A DNA stretch of 64,000 bases from Salvator merianae (GCA_003586115.2 QVOM02000119.1:44318742-44382741); one strand, 5' to 3'; positions 46,001 through 58,561 are shown, counted from the first letter of the stretch. A program made the numbers and translations. The notes: generated by a model from the letters alone, not told the origin.

Positions 46001-49000
46001 ACAGCAAGAGTTTGGCGTGAGCTATCACTACCTGGAAATACTTCACGTGAAACTATTGGTCACCTATTCAGCACAACGGGAGGGTTAGGTCACGTGGAAA
46101 GAAAATCTCGCAGCTGTATTTTCACTTAGCTGCTACAGCAAATGCTAAAATGCAGAGTATCAATCTAATGACTGGACGATGTGTGATAATTCCAGATGTG
46201 CTTTATATCAGTAAATCGATAAATTGCGTGATATAAAAGTAATGTCTGGAAGTGGCCCCATAATCTATGTTATAATACCTACACCATTGCTCAGGCTGGA
46301 CTTTTGAATAGACTATTCTTCAATCCATTTAGGACATACAGATGATAGTTTGCAGCCATTCGCACTACAAGCGCTGAGCTTACCCTGTACCTGGTAAGCA
46401 GCACTTGTAGTACAAACAGCCAGTTCAGATCACCAAGACAATGTCCGAACTGGCATCCAGTGTGCAGTCGGACATTGCCATAGCAATCCAGCAGCTGTGA
46501 ACGACTGCACAGTTGCAGTCATGCAGCCACATCTCCTCTCCACACAGCACCCAGAAAAAGGTGTGGATCTGCTGTCCAGGAGTGAGCCAGCCGCTCTTCA
46601 CCAGCTGGATGGCTCCCAACAGGGCTGTGGCAACTCCAGGTGAGTTGCAGCTGGGCCCAGGTGCAGACAGAGCAATCCAGCAAACAGTCTGGATCCCTCT
46701 GCGGGCCTTGTGCAAAAAGGCCCTTACTGTCCATCTACAGCTAGTCCAAGCATCACGGCTTTTGACTCACTGTTGAAAACTTCTATTCATTTGTTAAATG
46801 CCTCACACACATTCACTCCCTTGAAAGCGGTGAAGGAGGAACAAGGATCCAACTGGAAACCTTCCTTTCACTCCTGAACCACACCCTAATCTGTTGTGCA
46901 TCAAAGCACTATATGGTGAGATAAAATAGAGACTTCCAATGAGATCCTCTCCATTCCTTTAACACCCTATAGTCTCCATCCTCAGCATCCCAGTGCTCCA
47001 ACCACTGGGAAAATGATGATTCATTAAGTGGACTCTCAGACAAGATTCACACAGTCATAGAATCATTCTGCTTCTTGGCCAGAACACTTGCTTTGATCCA
47101 GGAGTGGGGAGGCAGACATCCGCTTTGCCCATATAGCCCAGTCTGTGCAAACTTCAAGGCTGGGGAACTTTCATTCCCCAGCCTTGAAGTTTCCAACCAA
47201 GCCCCGGACAAAAAGGGTTGTGAATAGTCCCAGAAGTTGGCCATTTCATCACATCACATCATGGGCCCATGCAAACAGCTTTCTGCACAGTGGCCACAGG
47301 GCCAAACCAGGTCTGCGCTTCCTTTTGCAGAGCAATTTTTACCACTCTGCAGAAGAAGCAGTCCTGGGTGTGGATCAGGAGTTGGGACAGTGGGATGATA
47401 TGTAGTCACTACACTCCTGCCACACAGTGATACGCAGTCACCAGCACCCCAGCTTTCTTTTGAAATGGTTCAATATGGCTGTGTGGATCTTGTCTTAGTC
47501 TTGTCCAGCAGGGTGCTTTGATGTTTTTGCGTTCTTATCATTCCCATTTCTGATTTTAAGTGGTGGAATCTCTTTCACTCGGTTTTCAGTCAGTTTTGAA
47601 TCACCTTTGCTTTTGCCTCAAGCAGTTTCCATTGCCTGGTCTTATTGCATTAGTGTTACTTTGGTATTTATTGTTCATCCTTCTCTTATTGCTGCCATTT
47701 AAGGTAGACTGAAGATCCACAAGGTGGTCCTGCAGAAGTACTGCCTAATGAGGCTTCAACTAATATCTCTGCCACTTGTGTTTTCTATCCTCAAATAACA
47801 CAGAATCCTCTAGCATCGAGTAGATCTATCGCCACAGTGTTTTTGCAGAATGGACCTCTCCTACTGAGAAGCCATGTGAACCACAGAAGTTTATGGCTGA
47901 ATCCTCACAGGGCAGGATGAAGCTATGAGATGGAGCAACTCACACAAAGCATGTACAAGTTTCCTCTCAGCTGAGATGAGCAGTGAACAAAAATTCCTCA
48001 GCTGTGAGTTTTCCAATCACGGTGCTTTTCAGACAGACCAGAAATGGCCCTGGCCATTATCAGTCTGACTCAAAACAACTTGGGCAGAGAATGGTCCGGA
48101 AAGTCACCTCCTCCTTCCTCTTATTCTACACAGAGGGGGAAGAAACACCTTAGGACCAAAGAGCTGCTCTAAAGAGCTGTCAGATCCAGCTTAGAAGAAG
48201 AAGAAGAAGAAGAAGAAGAAGAAGAAGAAGAAGAAGAAGAAGAAGAAGAAGAAGAAGAACTTGGTTTTTATACCCTGCTTTTCTTGGCCGAAGCTAACTC
48301 AAAGCAGCTTACAAGGTTATTTTTTGCCCGACGGTGTACATCTATCTATCTTCCGCATCACACAATGTGATGCTCCCTATTTATCTACTTGCAATTACTT
48401 GCTTTCGAACAGCTAGGTTGGCTGGAGCTAGAGGCCAGTAGAGGGCGCTCATCTCCTCTACACAACAGACAGGGGCCTCGAACTCCGATCCTCCTATTGA
48501 AAGATCTGTGCCTTAGCTTTCTGCGCCACCGTGCCTCAAGACAACTCCTGAGGTGGCTGGAACAGCCCAGGAGCCAGTTAGAGGTGGGTGCATGTAAATA
48601 CACTGCTCCATGGAAGGCCAGATGTTTGGATACCCTGCTCCTGGGTCAGCTGGTGGGTACCCTATGATGCCCAGGTGGACTCTGCCTAGATTACAAAAAA
48701 AAAGTATTTTTTTTTATTCTGCAGAAATCTGTTGCTCTTGCTGCAGCTTACAAGTATACCAATTCCTCTGGAGGGTTCTTCTGTAGTTGTTTTTTTTTAC
48801 CAAAGTAGCTGGCAAATGTTCAGGTATCTAGCTCACAGGGGAAGTATTCATTGGGGGAAAACCTATTAGCAAATTGAGTTCATGTCTTAAATGAATAATC
48901 ATTTAATGGTGTGCCATAAATCACAAGGTTTCCTCTAAATGTTACCCATTTTATTTGGTTCAAAAATGAGCACTGACAGCAATATTATTCATCATAATTT

Positions 49001-52000
49001 GGCTCCATGTGTGAGGCCAGAAGGATTCAACAGAGCCAACAGAGCTTCCCCTATAGATGTCTAGCAAACCTAGAAGATTAGAAATTGTACCCTTCATGTT
49101 CCAAGAGGACCAGATTCAGACAGGTAACATTGTGCCTATGCATGTTTGTGCATGCATATTATTTTTAGACTTGATTTGGCTGTGGTTGTCACTTTTCCTC
49201 AGCAAGGACCTTTAGTAATTGTACGACAAAATTTGAGGCTGAATTCACACACAGGGTTTTTTTTTTAAGTACTTTTGAGGCAGCTTAGAGATTGTTTATA
49301 GGTGGGACCATTCATGCCAGTATGACCCTTCCCTCTCTCACTAAGACCCTACACAAGAAATGCTGGATTAGAGATGGGATGAGAACATGGGTGCCACACA
49401 CTACCATGGTTTTGAGCTGCTTTTTTTGCTACATATGAATGCAGCCTAAGTCCTCATTTATATTACAGTACCTTACCACTGAGACTTTCTTGGACAACTA
49501 ACTACTACACAGTACTCAAGCTTCAATCTCCAAAATAAAAAAAAATCCCCATTGGAATTTTTCCCTGTTACTAATTGCAAGACCATTGGGAAGGAAGTGG
49601 TTTTATCAGAAATTTCAGCTGGGAAAGAAAAATTTAATAAAAATCATAGAATCATAGTGTTGGAAGAGACCTCCAGGATCAATGCGTCCAATCCCCTGCT
49701 GGATGCAGGATTCAAAACTTCATTCAGATAGGACAACCGTGGCCATAAAAGAATACTTGCAGTGCTTATGGACCCTATTCTTTCTTTCTTACTCACCATC
49801 ATCCAAGTCTTTATTTGAATCTGAAAAGAAGAGAGAGAACATATCATGAGACACTGGGAGGCACGTGAAACTTCTCTTGCATTGCCCTCTTCTGTCTCAT
49901 GGGTAAATATAAAATTATAGTGTGAATTCGTTCTCTTTAAGATCACCCTTTAGAGCAGGGGACTCAACTGGGATTGGCCTAGTGATGTGGGCTGTAGCAG
50001 TTGAGCATCCTCGCTCCAATTTGCAGGATTGTAATTCCCATCAGTGTTAGCCACTCCCTCTTATTAAGGATGTTGGGAACTATAGTATCTCAACAGCTCT
50101 CTGCCCTGGCTTAATCACCATCTGAACATGCTTACAGGACTTGTTAGTGGAACAGTTATACCAGGACTAGAACATGTAACAGTTTGAGGAACGTGTCTGT
50201 AAAAGAGATGGGAGACAGCAAAGGCTGCAGCTGAAAACTTTGCTTTGATCTTCCCAAAGTGCTTTTTGATCATTCAGAGCCTAGAGACATTTCTGCACTC
50301 ACCTTGCTTGCAGCAGTTTAACTATTCCTCCCCATTCTGTCTTGGCCAAACACAGCAGGTTCCATCTGCATCACAAAGGCAGGGATGCCATCCATCCCAG
50401 AGCAACAATGGCAGCAATGTGGAGGTGCCATAGCTGACTCCCCACCCAGGAACCACCCACTCCTGCCAACGATTGGTCTGATGCACAAGGTCAGGGTTGA
50501 AGGTAGCATGCCTTCAAAGCTTGCGTGCCTATCTCCGTGTCAGGGTTTTGAAAATAATCTTCAAAGGTTGCATAAGCTTTGAAAATAGGGCTGCGGCATT
50601 TTCCGTGTTCCACACCAGGTGCAGAAAGACTGATGTCTGGATTGGAACAGATAGTGCAGCTGTAGACCTCTTCATGGAGGTCTACAATTAGTCCAGAACA
50701 GAGACCTCTTGGGACAGTTCTGGGCCGCAACAGCACTTGTCCCATGCAGATGAAGTGTACTGGGTAGCTGCTTGTTCCAGTCTACTGGCCAAGAGCAGAA
50801 GTGGCCTTGCTAGCCCGTGAACTGCCACTGGCAATAACAAGAACGATTGTGCATTTTCTGGAATTCCTGGGAAGTTTGCTCAAACAATAGCTGTATTGCT
50901 CCTTGGCTTGCTAAATTTTAAGCCTGGAGACAGCTGTGAAAAAGAATATGAAGAAGGAAAACATCAACCCACCCACTGCTTCCTGAATTAGTTTCTTTAA
51001 CTTGTTTGTTTTGTTTTTTAAAGCAGATGTGAGTCTGAGGTTACAGATGCTTTAACAATGGATAAGTTCCTTCTCAGAACTGCCAGAATTCATAATCGTC
51101 ATTCATGAAGGAATAACACCAAACTTTGGTGGTGCCTCAGTACAAACTTTGATTAACACTTTTACTCTGAGAATTCACTGGTGGCTGCTGCTGCTAATTT
51201 TTTCTGCTTCTCCTAATTATATCAGTTTTAGTCCCCCTCCATGTTTTAAATTAGACATGTTTTATTTCTTAATCTGAAAGAAATTAAATTGTTTGAAGGT
51301 AAAGATTTATAACCACACTTTGTCCATATCTAAGCAGCTGTGTTTTTGGATTAATTATTCTGGAACAATGCTAACTTTGGCATACTTATGCCAGCTAAGC
51401 TTAAATTAGTTCAATATGCTTTCTCACAATCCATGAAAACTTAAGCTGCATCTCTACTTACCATCTGAGGTGCCCATGTGTGCTGGAGAAGGCACCCACT
51501 GTATCTCCATTCAGGGTGGCAGCAGGTGCCTCGTAGTACTCTTTACTGGTCCAATCACCTCCTGTGATCAGTCACTGCAAACGGCACCTCCACATTCCAA
51601 AATGGAGTTGCGGAGGCATCTTTTTCTGCAGCAGATCAGGGCACCTCCCTATCCACCAAAACTGGAGCTACCTCGCACCATAAGTGGATAACCGACCTTT
51701 AGAAAAAGCTACTCCAGAACACCCAGATCATGAAAGTGTTATTCTCAGCACTCATTTCAAGCTACAGTTCCAGGAGTTTTGAAGGGAGAATGTCAGAAGT
51801 GGCATAAAACCCGTATCAGCACAGTGACAATTTGCCTCCTACATAATCTGAAATCCCCTGACTGGCAGTCCAGTGACCACTCAAACCATGTGCACACCTT
51901 TCTACTTTCACTGCTGTGATTGCTAAATTGTCTTGAATCATGATTTCTTAACAGTGATCCTTCATTCCTACCTGAGCATTTAGTGATTAATCATGCCATT

Positions 52001-53627
52001 GCAGAGAAGAAACTTCCATGAAACAGGGAACTCTGAAACAGTTCCATCTCTAGGAAGGAAATGCAAAAGGTTTGCATAAATTTTGCACGTCGTGCCAATA
52101 ATTTCATGCAGACCATGCAAAAAGTTTGTGCAAAACCTTCAGGTTTGAACCCAGTAGCTAAACATATGGCCAGGTTCATATAGCACTTGAGAAAAGTGTT
52201 TTCATTCCCAAAACTAAAGACAGAGATAGTCTGTCCTTTTCTTGGTTTGTCACCTGTTCCTTATCTTAAGAAACAGCAATTTAAATTGAATCTGTTACAA
52301 GGGCAGTATGTTTTAATAAAGTACTGATAAGGACCTGTCATACATAAAATACTGTTTTTAAAATTTGGGCTGCAGTCACACCAATCTTTAAAATGGACTG
52401 AGGCTGCATCCAGCTATCACTTACCTATTCTGCTATATTTGGATATTCTGAAATAAAGCATGGATATTCTGGAATACTTTATTCCTGAATAACCAGATAT
52501 AGTGGAATAAGTTAGTAATGTCTGGATGAAGCCTGCGACAGTTTGAGGATCAGAGAAATCACACCCATTTTTTTTGTGGACTATCCACCCACAAATTGAC
52601 CTATCCCTTATTCAGATTATAACAGCACTGAGTCGGTTTCAGCAGCAAGAAACAAATCCAAGCGAAGGGTTGCCGGTCTCTGCTCTGCTCAGCCACCACT
52701 GGCCTTGCCTCACCCCAAGAAGGGCAAAATCTGCCCAAAGTAAAAGCCCAGGAACTAGCAGAGGTGGAACTTGTAGAAGCACTGAGTGGGGCAGGGGAAT
52801 CTCCGCATCCCCGGCATTGAAGGAGAAAACTGCAGTGAGGCTCATTCTATGGGATGCTCTTTGCATCAGTTCTTACAAAGGGGAGGGAATTCACTGTCAA
52901 TTTGGGGCTGCTGCTTCCATTTCCTGCCCCCTTCAATGGCTCCAAAAGCTCTGGTTCTGACCTTTATGATCACTGCATAAAGGTAGGTGTGACCAGGCCT
53001 AAAATGTGCTTCGTTTTCAATCTGTCTGTCTGTCCTAAGATAGACTATTTTGTTGTGGTGTGACTACAGCCCTGGAGGCTTTTAAGTAGTATTTTATCCT
53101 TCTTTTTCCTGACTTCAAGCCCAACTTCCTGATTTACTGGCTTTGAAAAATTGTGGATTAATAAGTTGCTGAAACAGGTTATTCTCCATGGCCACCCCCA
53201 CTACTGTGGAACTGCCTTCCTAATCAGATTCCACAGTTTATTCATTCAGACATCTGGTGAAATCACATCAGCTCACTGAGGCTTTTGGAAACTAATGGGG
53301 ATTCTATATTCTGACACTAATATTTTTATTTTTAATTTATTTTTAATTTTTATGTTTATACCACTTAATGTTTTCTGTAAACCACTAGAGCTTTTTTTAA
53401 ATGAAAAGTGGCATATAAATGTCTTTAATAATAATATTTATTTTTGTCTTTATGCTTCTGTTTTCTGTAATTGATTTTATTGTACACTGCCCCAAAACTA
53501 CAGTCATCGGTCAATATTTTTAAAAAATGTATAAATAAATATAGAAACACATTTCCTTACCTCCATCACAACAACAGAGGGCTGTGAGGACCAGAAAAAA
53601 GAAGAGCATCACCCAACCTTTCCTCAT
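43003..53627 (-). CDS. secreted vitamin K-dependent Gla protein, osteocalcin/MGP family
   Basis: Four exons (53561-53627, 49797-49820, 45375-45441, 43003-43132) join at GT-AG sites with phases 1, 1, 2, giving 95 residues. Exon 1 encodes a signal peptide (MRKGWVMLFFFLVLTALCCC). Exon 2 gives eight mostly acidic residues. Exon 3 gives ANSF (39-42) and a furin site RRQKR (44-48). The 47-residue mature peptide starts AYYERYYEAF and carries E63-x3-E67-x2-E70, the three Gla sites of osteocalcin with exact spacing. It also has C69-x5-C75 for the disulfide, D76 (calcium-binding Asp in osteocalcin) and GFHAAYRHFFGRF at the end; exactly 20 residues follow the second Cys, as in osteocalcin. MGP lacks such a furin site and is basic at its C-terminus. 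Synteny says MGP, structure says osteocalcin. Expected role: calcium or hydroxyapatite binding in bone or cartilage matrix (inference). No clear poly(A) signal was found downstream. Confidence 0.9.
43830..44125. repeat. interspersed repeat, copy B of a pair
   Basis: Partner of 34500-34810, aligned through the shared marks listed there. It lies in intron 3 of the Gla gene and has an inner GGGAGCAG...CTGCTCCC hairpin near 43960. Confidence 0.6.
44233..44413. mobile_element. palindromic MITE, GGCCCTTTCT ends
   Basis: Left GGCCCTTTCTACACTTGGAC and, on the other strand, right GGCCCTTTCTGCACTTGGCC. The similarity runs about 70 bases into each side, through GATTATATC and GGGACCTGC. ATG stands on both sides. 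Short 3-bp duplications and GGCCC-type ends suggest PIF/Harbinger (inference). Sits in intron 3 of the Gla gene. Confidence 0.75.
44611..45048. mobile_element. possible MITE
   Basis: AAGGCTACGTCCACACC at the left and GGGGGATGCAGCCTT at the right are weakly inverted. A TTTGAAACCAGGGACCTTTC-type centre near 44900 resembles the hairpin centre of the element near 47170. Confidence 0.35.
46320..46740. repeat. unclassified repeat-like segment
   Basis: G+C-richer than its surroundings, with inverted ACAAGTGCTG / CTACAAGCGCTGAG-like ends near 46370-46410. Probably a MITE, in intron 2 of the Gla gene. No coding signal. Confidence 0.3.
47040..47400. mobile_element. MITE-family member with perfect 19-bp hairpin
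   Basis: The core at 47149-47192 is AAACTTCAAGGCTGGGGAA, a six-base loop CTTTCA, and its exact inverse TTCCCCAGCCTTGAAGTTT. Diverged forms of the same core appear near 33530, 44890 and 56850, so it marks a dispersed family. Outer borders are not certain. Confidence 0.55.
48194..48538 (-). mobile_element. tRNA-headed SINE with LINE-like tail, copy 2
   Basis: Minus strand: GGCACGGTGGCGCAGAAAGC, then TAAGGCACAGATC (A-box region intact), B box GGAGTTCGAGGCC, body and tail ending in about 22 TTC units. Nearly colinear with the copy at 28994. It lies in intron 2 of the Gla gene, in the same orientation as the gene. Confidence 0.8.
49235..49449. mobile_element. possible MITE
   Basis: GAGGCTGAATTCACACACAG at the left and, inverted, AGGCTGCATTCATATGTAG at the right. 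No coding capacity; it is in intron 2 of the Gla gene, just before exon 2. Confidence 0.5.
50289..50628. mobile_element. MITE-family member
   Basis: Left TTTCTGCACTCACC and right GGTGCAGAAA are inverted ends; a CTTCAAAG...CTTTGAAA pair lies inside. It belongs by its ends to the family of 44233. Located in intron 1 of the Gla gene. Confidence 0.5.
51445..51702. repeat. possible MITE
   Basis: TCTCTACTTACCATCTGAGG at the left and CACCATAAGTGGATAACC at the right are loosely inverted, with a CCTCCACATTCCAAAATGGA centre. The assignment is tentative. Confidence 0.35.
52401..52535. mobile_element. palindromic MITE
   Basis: AGGCTGCATCCAGCTATCAC at the left and, inverted, AGGCTTCATCCAGACATTAC at the right, continuing through TATTC and CTATAT words. 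It is in intron 1 of the Gla gene. Confidence 0.7.
53160..53545 (+). mobile_element. LINE (L2/CR1-like) 3' end, two tails in series
   Basis: A decayed ORF2 C-terminus (VELPS, SFRHLVKSH-like) is followed by GTAAACCACTAGAG...GTGGCATATAAATG and a second TGTACACTGCCCC...ATAAATAAATA tail. It ends 15 bases from the donor of Gla exon 1. Confidence 0.6.
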
Positions 53628-53710
53628 CTTCTATTTGTAGAAAGTTCTATTGCTTGAGCTTCTCTTCAAGGATTCAGCACCTTCTCCACAGCCTTTTCCT
53701 TTCAGTCACA

Positions 53711-53718
53711 GCTTATAT
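53711..53718 (-). promoter_or_regulatory. TATA-like box of the Gla gene
   Basis: GAATATAAGC on the minus strand, about 85 bases upstream of the start codon. It would give a 5' UTR of about 55 bases. A single weak element, so tentative. Confidence 0.45.
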
Positions 53719-54820
53719 TCTGTGCCTATCTTAACTGGAGCAGGCCCTTAGCCAGGTCGTCCTGAAATTCTGCCAGTCTTCACGTCCTGGTTTCCAGTTC
53801 CAAGCTTTCTATGTGGGTCAAAAGACTTTTGATTCTGGCAGCCATTTGCACATCCACCTTAGGCCAAAGGCTTGTAGCATTTCTAAATGACATTAATGAC
53901 TCTCCCAAACTTCCTTTGAGAAACACAAGGAAAATGAAATAGTTGAATGACAAACATCCTGCTAGGAAAGAATCATTCCAGTTGGGCAGAAAAAAGGCAA
54001 TTGTTGATCCAAAGTGCCTTGTGACCGGCAGATCATAAGAAACTCCAGTTACTAATTGTTTCAATCTTTTTCATCAACCCCTTGGGACAACTGACCTACT
54101 CAGATGCTGTGTTGCCGATGTAGCAGCGTGCTAAGTATCTATCAAGAAGCTCTTTATGTAAAACAGCTTCTTTAGAGTTTTTTTTTCCCAAGAGTTTTTC
54201 ATTGGCAGGCTGTCAGCTTTGGACTGTAAAAATGGTGGCAACCTGAAATTGGAATAATGCAAAAAAATATTTAGAAACCATCCTTATAGCGTCCACTGCC
54301 TTGTCACCATGTTCTCCTCTACTACCAACAGTCCTTCCATGTAGATGTTGGTGCTTTATCTGGAGACCATGGAGCTGAATGCCTCAGGGGTCCCTCTCTA
54401 GGCAGCTTCTACATCTGCACCTTTTCTCCCCATCACAAACTCTCAGTTTTAAGGCACAACAAATGAGGAGTAGCACTCAACTTCCGGTTGCTCAGAAGAT
54501 GTTCTAGTCTAGAAGTGATGCCATCTTACAGTGGCTTCTTGAGCTGCATCCAGAGAGGGTCTGATCCAGAATTGCCTAAGAACCACTGCAGGGATGAGAG
54601 ACATGATGGACAAATGTGGTACATCTTGCATGGCTCCCAGCCCTGCAAACCACACAGCTGTGGAAAAGCTTTCTCACAGCAGTGAGGTTTCCTGCTAACA
54701 CTGCTTTTGCAGTGAACCGGAAATAGTCCCATAAGTAATCCAGTCCATGTGGATGATGTACTTGTTCAGTACACCATGAGCAAGGCCATGTATAATATTC
54801 AGTGCTCCAAAACCTTCAAA

Positions 54821-55205
54821 GGCTGCATCCAGATGGGAGAAATATAGCACCATTTTGGCACTACTAAGGAGGGATTGTCATAGCTACGCTATATGCCCCC
54901 TAAAACATGCAGTAGTCGGTTTTGGGAAAACCCGACTCTTGTGGTATTTCCTGAAATAGCACTATTACTTACCCTCTGGACAGAGCCACTTGTGTGTGGG
55001 GGCCAAAAAGACGGCCGCATACGCGCAGTGGTCATGATTGCACACTTCCAGGTACTTTGTGCTGGCAAAGTACCCGGAAGTATGTGGGCCCCCCTAACCA
55101 CACAGACAGCGTGGTCCCCTGTGCTGTCTAGACCACAGGCAATCATTCTAGAGGGTCTTTTCTCCAGAATATCACTTGTTGGCACTATATTCAGCCAGCA
55201 TCTAG
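54821..55205. mobile_element. MITE
   Basis: GGCTGCATCCAGATGGGAGA then AATATAGCAC at the left, with an inverted AGATGCTGGCTGAATATAGT at the right. Related at its end to 52401. A TACTTTGTGCTGGCAAAGTA palindrome lies in the middle (near 55060). Confidence 0.6.
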
Positions 55206-58016
55206 AGCTGGACAAAGCCTTGAATTTTAAAAATTATCTGGTTCAGTTTAATTGTTCTGGAACCAATTTTTTTACATACCCATCATGGATAAGCAGTGAA
55301 TCTTTGTAAGTATGTTTTTTCCTGTCTGTGCCTATGAGTGCAGAGAATGATCTGGAAGCAGCAAGTCACACAAAATAGTGGCACCACGTCAAGCTGTCAG
55401 TCTTTCCAATGGTCCATGGGCATGAAGGTCTGGTGATCCAACAAACCATTTGCAATGGTGGTTTGAGACATGTGGAAACTCCAATCAGGCTTATAAGTTG
55501 GTGCTTTAATGGTGCTTGAAGGGCGCCACTGTACTAGGAGGTACTTGACTTGACGGGGTAAGGAAAGTATCCAGGCCAGAGTTGGGAGATGAAGTGGGGA
55601 GGGTGGGCTTGATGTCTGTTTCCTTTGGGATGAACTTCATGGACAGCATTTGTTCTGCCTTCACATCTGTGGTAAAAGTGGAGGTCTGTTTTGGATTGAA
55701 TCCACTGAACTCCAAATCCTATGTACAAGAAGAAGCCTCTGGATTACATTAAGGTTATTTCAAAGAATACTTGTCCATGGTTACATCATGCAGATAGGGA
55801 TGCACTGGGGAGGAATGTCTACTTTTGCCCCTCAATTGATTCTGGACTTCTGTCATCACCCACACTCCACCATGACTGAAACAGGAGCTCCCCTTATGCC
55901 AAACTGCATTATCACTTCCTGCTTAGCAGAAGGCACAGCCATTAACAGATTGTTATTCACAGAAAGTGAGACAGTCACACAGCTTTCCAGTTGGTGCTAA
56001 GGATGGCCCTCCATGCAGTCACTGTTTCCATCATCTCTCCCTTCCTACCACAGCCTAAGAAAGAGAGAATGGGAGGCAATTCCATGACAGCAGTGGAGCT
56101 CCAAAGGCCCCTGGAAACTGTAAGTTTTCCACTAATTTTTCCTTTGCCTTTCCTAAGTTAATCAACCCAAGCTTTCTGGCAATGACCCCATTACACGGTA
56201 CTGTGATGGGCACACTGAAGCAATGTGAACACCTTGGACAAACCTCTGAGGCCCTGCAGTGTAGCCCAGAACACTGCTGCTACATAACTTCTGCTGCTAG
56301 GAATTTGCAGGGAGGGACCAGAAACACAGCTGGATGTTGGCCACTTTCTAGTCCAACCTAGTGATTCCAGGTGGATCTTTCACCCCTCACATCATTTCCC
56401 ATGCAGCTTAGGAGTCCTTTGTCCCAATTCCATGTTATGCTGCTCCCTCCACTGAATTAAGAGGAGCAAGGCCAAATGGGGCACTCCCTGGTCGACTTAC
56501 CTAAGTTGACGCAAGTTGTGATTCCCCCTAGAGCTCAAAGTGACCACAGAGTTGATTCCGATGGTCAGTATGTGCAGAATGCCCTGCAGGTTATTCTCCA
56601 TCCTGGTCAACAACGCTGGGAGCAGGCTCTAAAAAGGTTTGTTGAGCCACTAGTTCCCCCCATCTCCGCTTGCTCTATTTATAAACAAATCTGGCATCCC
56701 AAGAATAGCATCTGGCAGGTTCCACACAATGGCAGAACTTTCAGCATAAGCTAAGATTGCTCGTGGAGCAGTCCTTGCTTATCGCTCTGCTAGTTACTAC
56801 AGTGGCAAGAAGCATTTGCACACTTGCCACTGTTCCTAGTATTGGGAACATTGAACTGGGGAACTGTCATTCTTCGGTTTGATATTTCAACCGGAAGCTT
56901 TTTGCAGAGCACAGGAAAGAGTCATAGAAGCTGGCCATTTTCCTCTGCCCTACAAAGTGAAGTGCACTTTTAGATGGTAAGTGCAGAGCTGTCAAAGCTC
57001 ATCCCGTCATTCTGCTGTTAACAACACTCTAAGGAGTGCTTATGGCAAAGTGGGTGCTCCCAGGCTGTAAGGCTGCATAGTGCAGGGATGCTATTAACTT
57101 TATAATGCCATTTGACCCCACAGAAGTGGAGCTGTTTTTGTAGTAAAGTATGCTTTCTGGGCCTTGAGCTGGACCATAGATGGGACCACAAAATAATTTG
57201 CAGAACACAAAAGTTGCCTATCCTGGGTGATAGCTCCTACCTTTATTTTGGAAGAGTTCTCAGCTTTCCTTAAGCTTAAGAGACTGGTTTCATCCTCAAA
57301 TCCAAGTTTTGTTTTCCTAAAATAATTTGATGTTATACAATGAAAACTTCCTCCTCCCTTTGTACTTTGGATCTTGAGGAGCTTAGCCAAACAGAACATG
57401 AGAGTTCTAGCAAACTGACATGTTATTCACTTTCTGGAAAACAGCCTAATGCAAGCATTGGATTGCAAAAGTGACAAAGAGTAGAATCATGGTATTTGTT
57501 GGATTCAGAAATCTTTTGACTACATTGGAAAAACATGCTTTGTTAATCACTTAAGCCTATCTAGGAATTTAACTCCACCCATACTCCAAAAAAAAAAAAA
57601 AGAGCAGATTGCTTCAAGTCTTTGCTAACAAAAGACCATTCTCTCTGGTCCCACCTAATCACAGCAGTGCCGAGGGACTTAATTGCTTTTAATCAGAAAA
57701 TTACTCTTTTTGGAAGATTATATTTTATTATTAAGACTTATTATGTTGTTGCATGTAACAGGGCTTCTTAAACTCCTGCCACATAAACACAAGCTATTCA
57801 TGAGTTGGACTTAACCAAGCAAAGTAAGTCTTTGGTTTTTTTTTCATACGGTCACAAATTAATTAAACAGAAAGCTCCTGAGCTAAGTAAATTCATCTGC
57901 TCAAAGGAGAGAAAGAGAAACACAAATGATTATATGTAACCTATGTTAAGCATGCTTGTTTAAACATAGGCTGATGTGAAACATCAGGTAAATCTCACAG
58001 CAGGATTGCCAGACAT
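55206..58016. other. intergenic, no gene seen
   Basis: No exon of MGP, ERP27 or ART4 could be recognised. A hairpin core near 56850 (TTGAACTGGGGAACTGTCAT...) marks one more MITE-family copy. Confidence 0.4.
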
Positions 58017-58561
58017 TGTCCTGTTACGCTGGATAGTGAGAATTCCCAGCCCGAATCAATCAGCAGGCAACAGGCTACAAATGGTTCATGCAGTTGGTCT
58101 TTACTAACTGCAGCAGTAAATCTTGTACAGGACGATTTTGTTACCTAATTCAGAGGAGCAGCCGAGCAAGATCAATGTCAGGCAGGTGTCGTTGTCAGGA
58201 TGAGTTAGTCCAAGTGAAGTATCCAGGACCGTGGGAGTTGCTTGTAGGACAGGTAGCCGGCAACACCCAATGCAGGTTCTTCCTGGCTTTTTATCCCTCA
58301 GGATCAGAGTCAGAGTTCGACAGGTGGGGAAGGCATGGGCAGTATTCTTTCCTCTTTTGCTTTAATCTTAAAGCCCTAAGCCTTTTAACCTTCTCCTGTC
58401 CCTGCTGGCTAGGGAGAGGTCTCTCCATCTCTGGGCTATGGGAAGACCCAGGTGCTGGAGAGTCTGTTCCACTAGGGTTAGGGTCACTGGGTCCTGGTGC
58501 CCTGTCCTCATCTGATGATACTGAGGAATCAGCTTCCACTGGTGCAGGGCGGGGCATGACA
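58017..58561 (-). mobile_element. solo LTR, 545 bp
   Basis: On the minus strand it begins TGTCATGCCCC and ends GTAACAGGACA (TGTC...GACA ends). GACAT flanks both sides (58012-58016 and 58562-58566) as a 5-bp target duplication. GGGATAAAAAGCC near the middle is TATA-like and fits an LTR promoter. No internal retroelement sequence adjoins, so the element is a recombined solo LTR. Class (Gypsy or endogenous retrovirus) cannot be told from the LTR alone. Confidence 0.8.
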
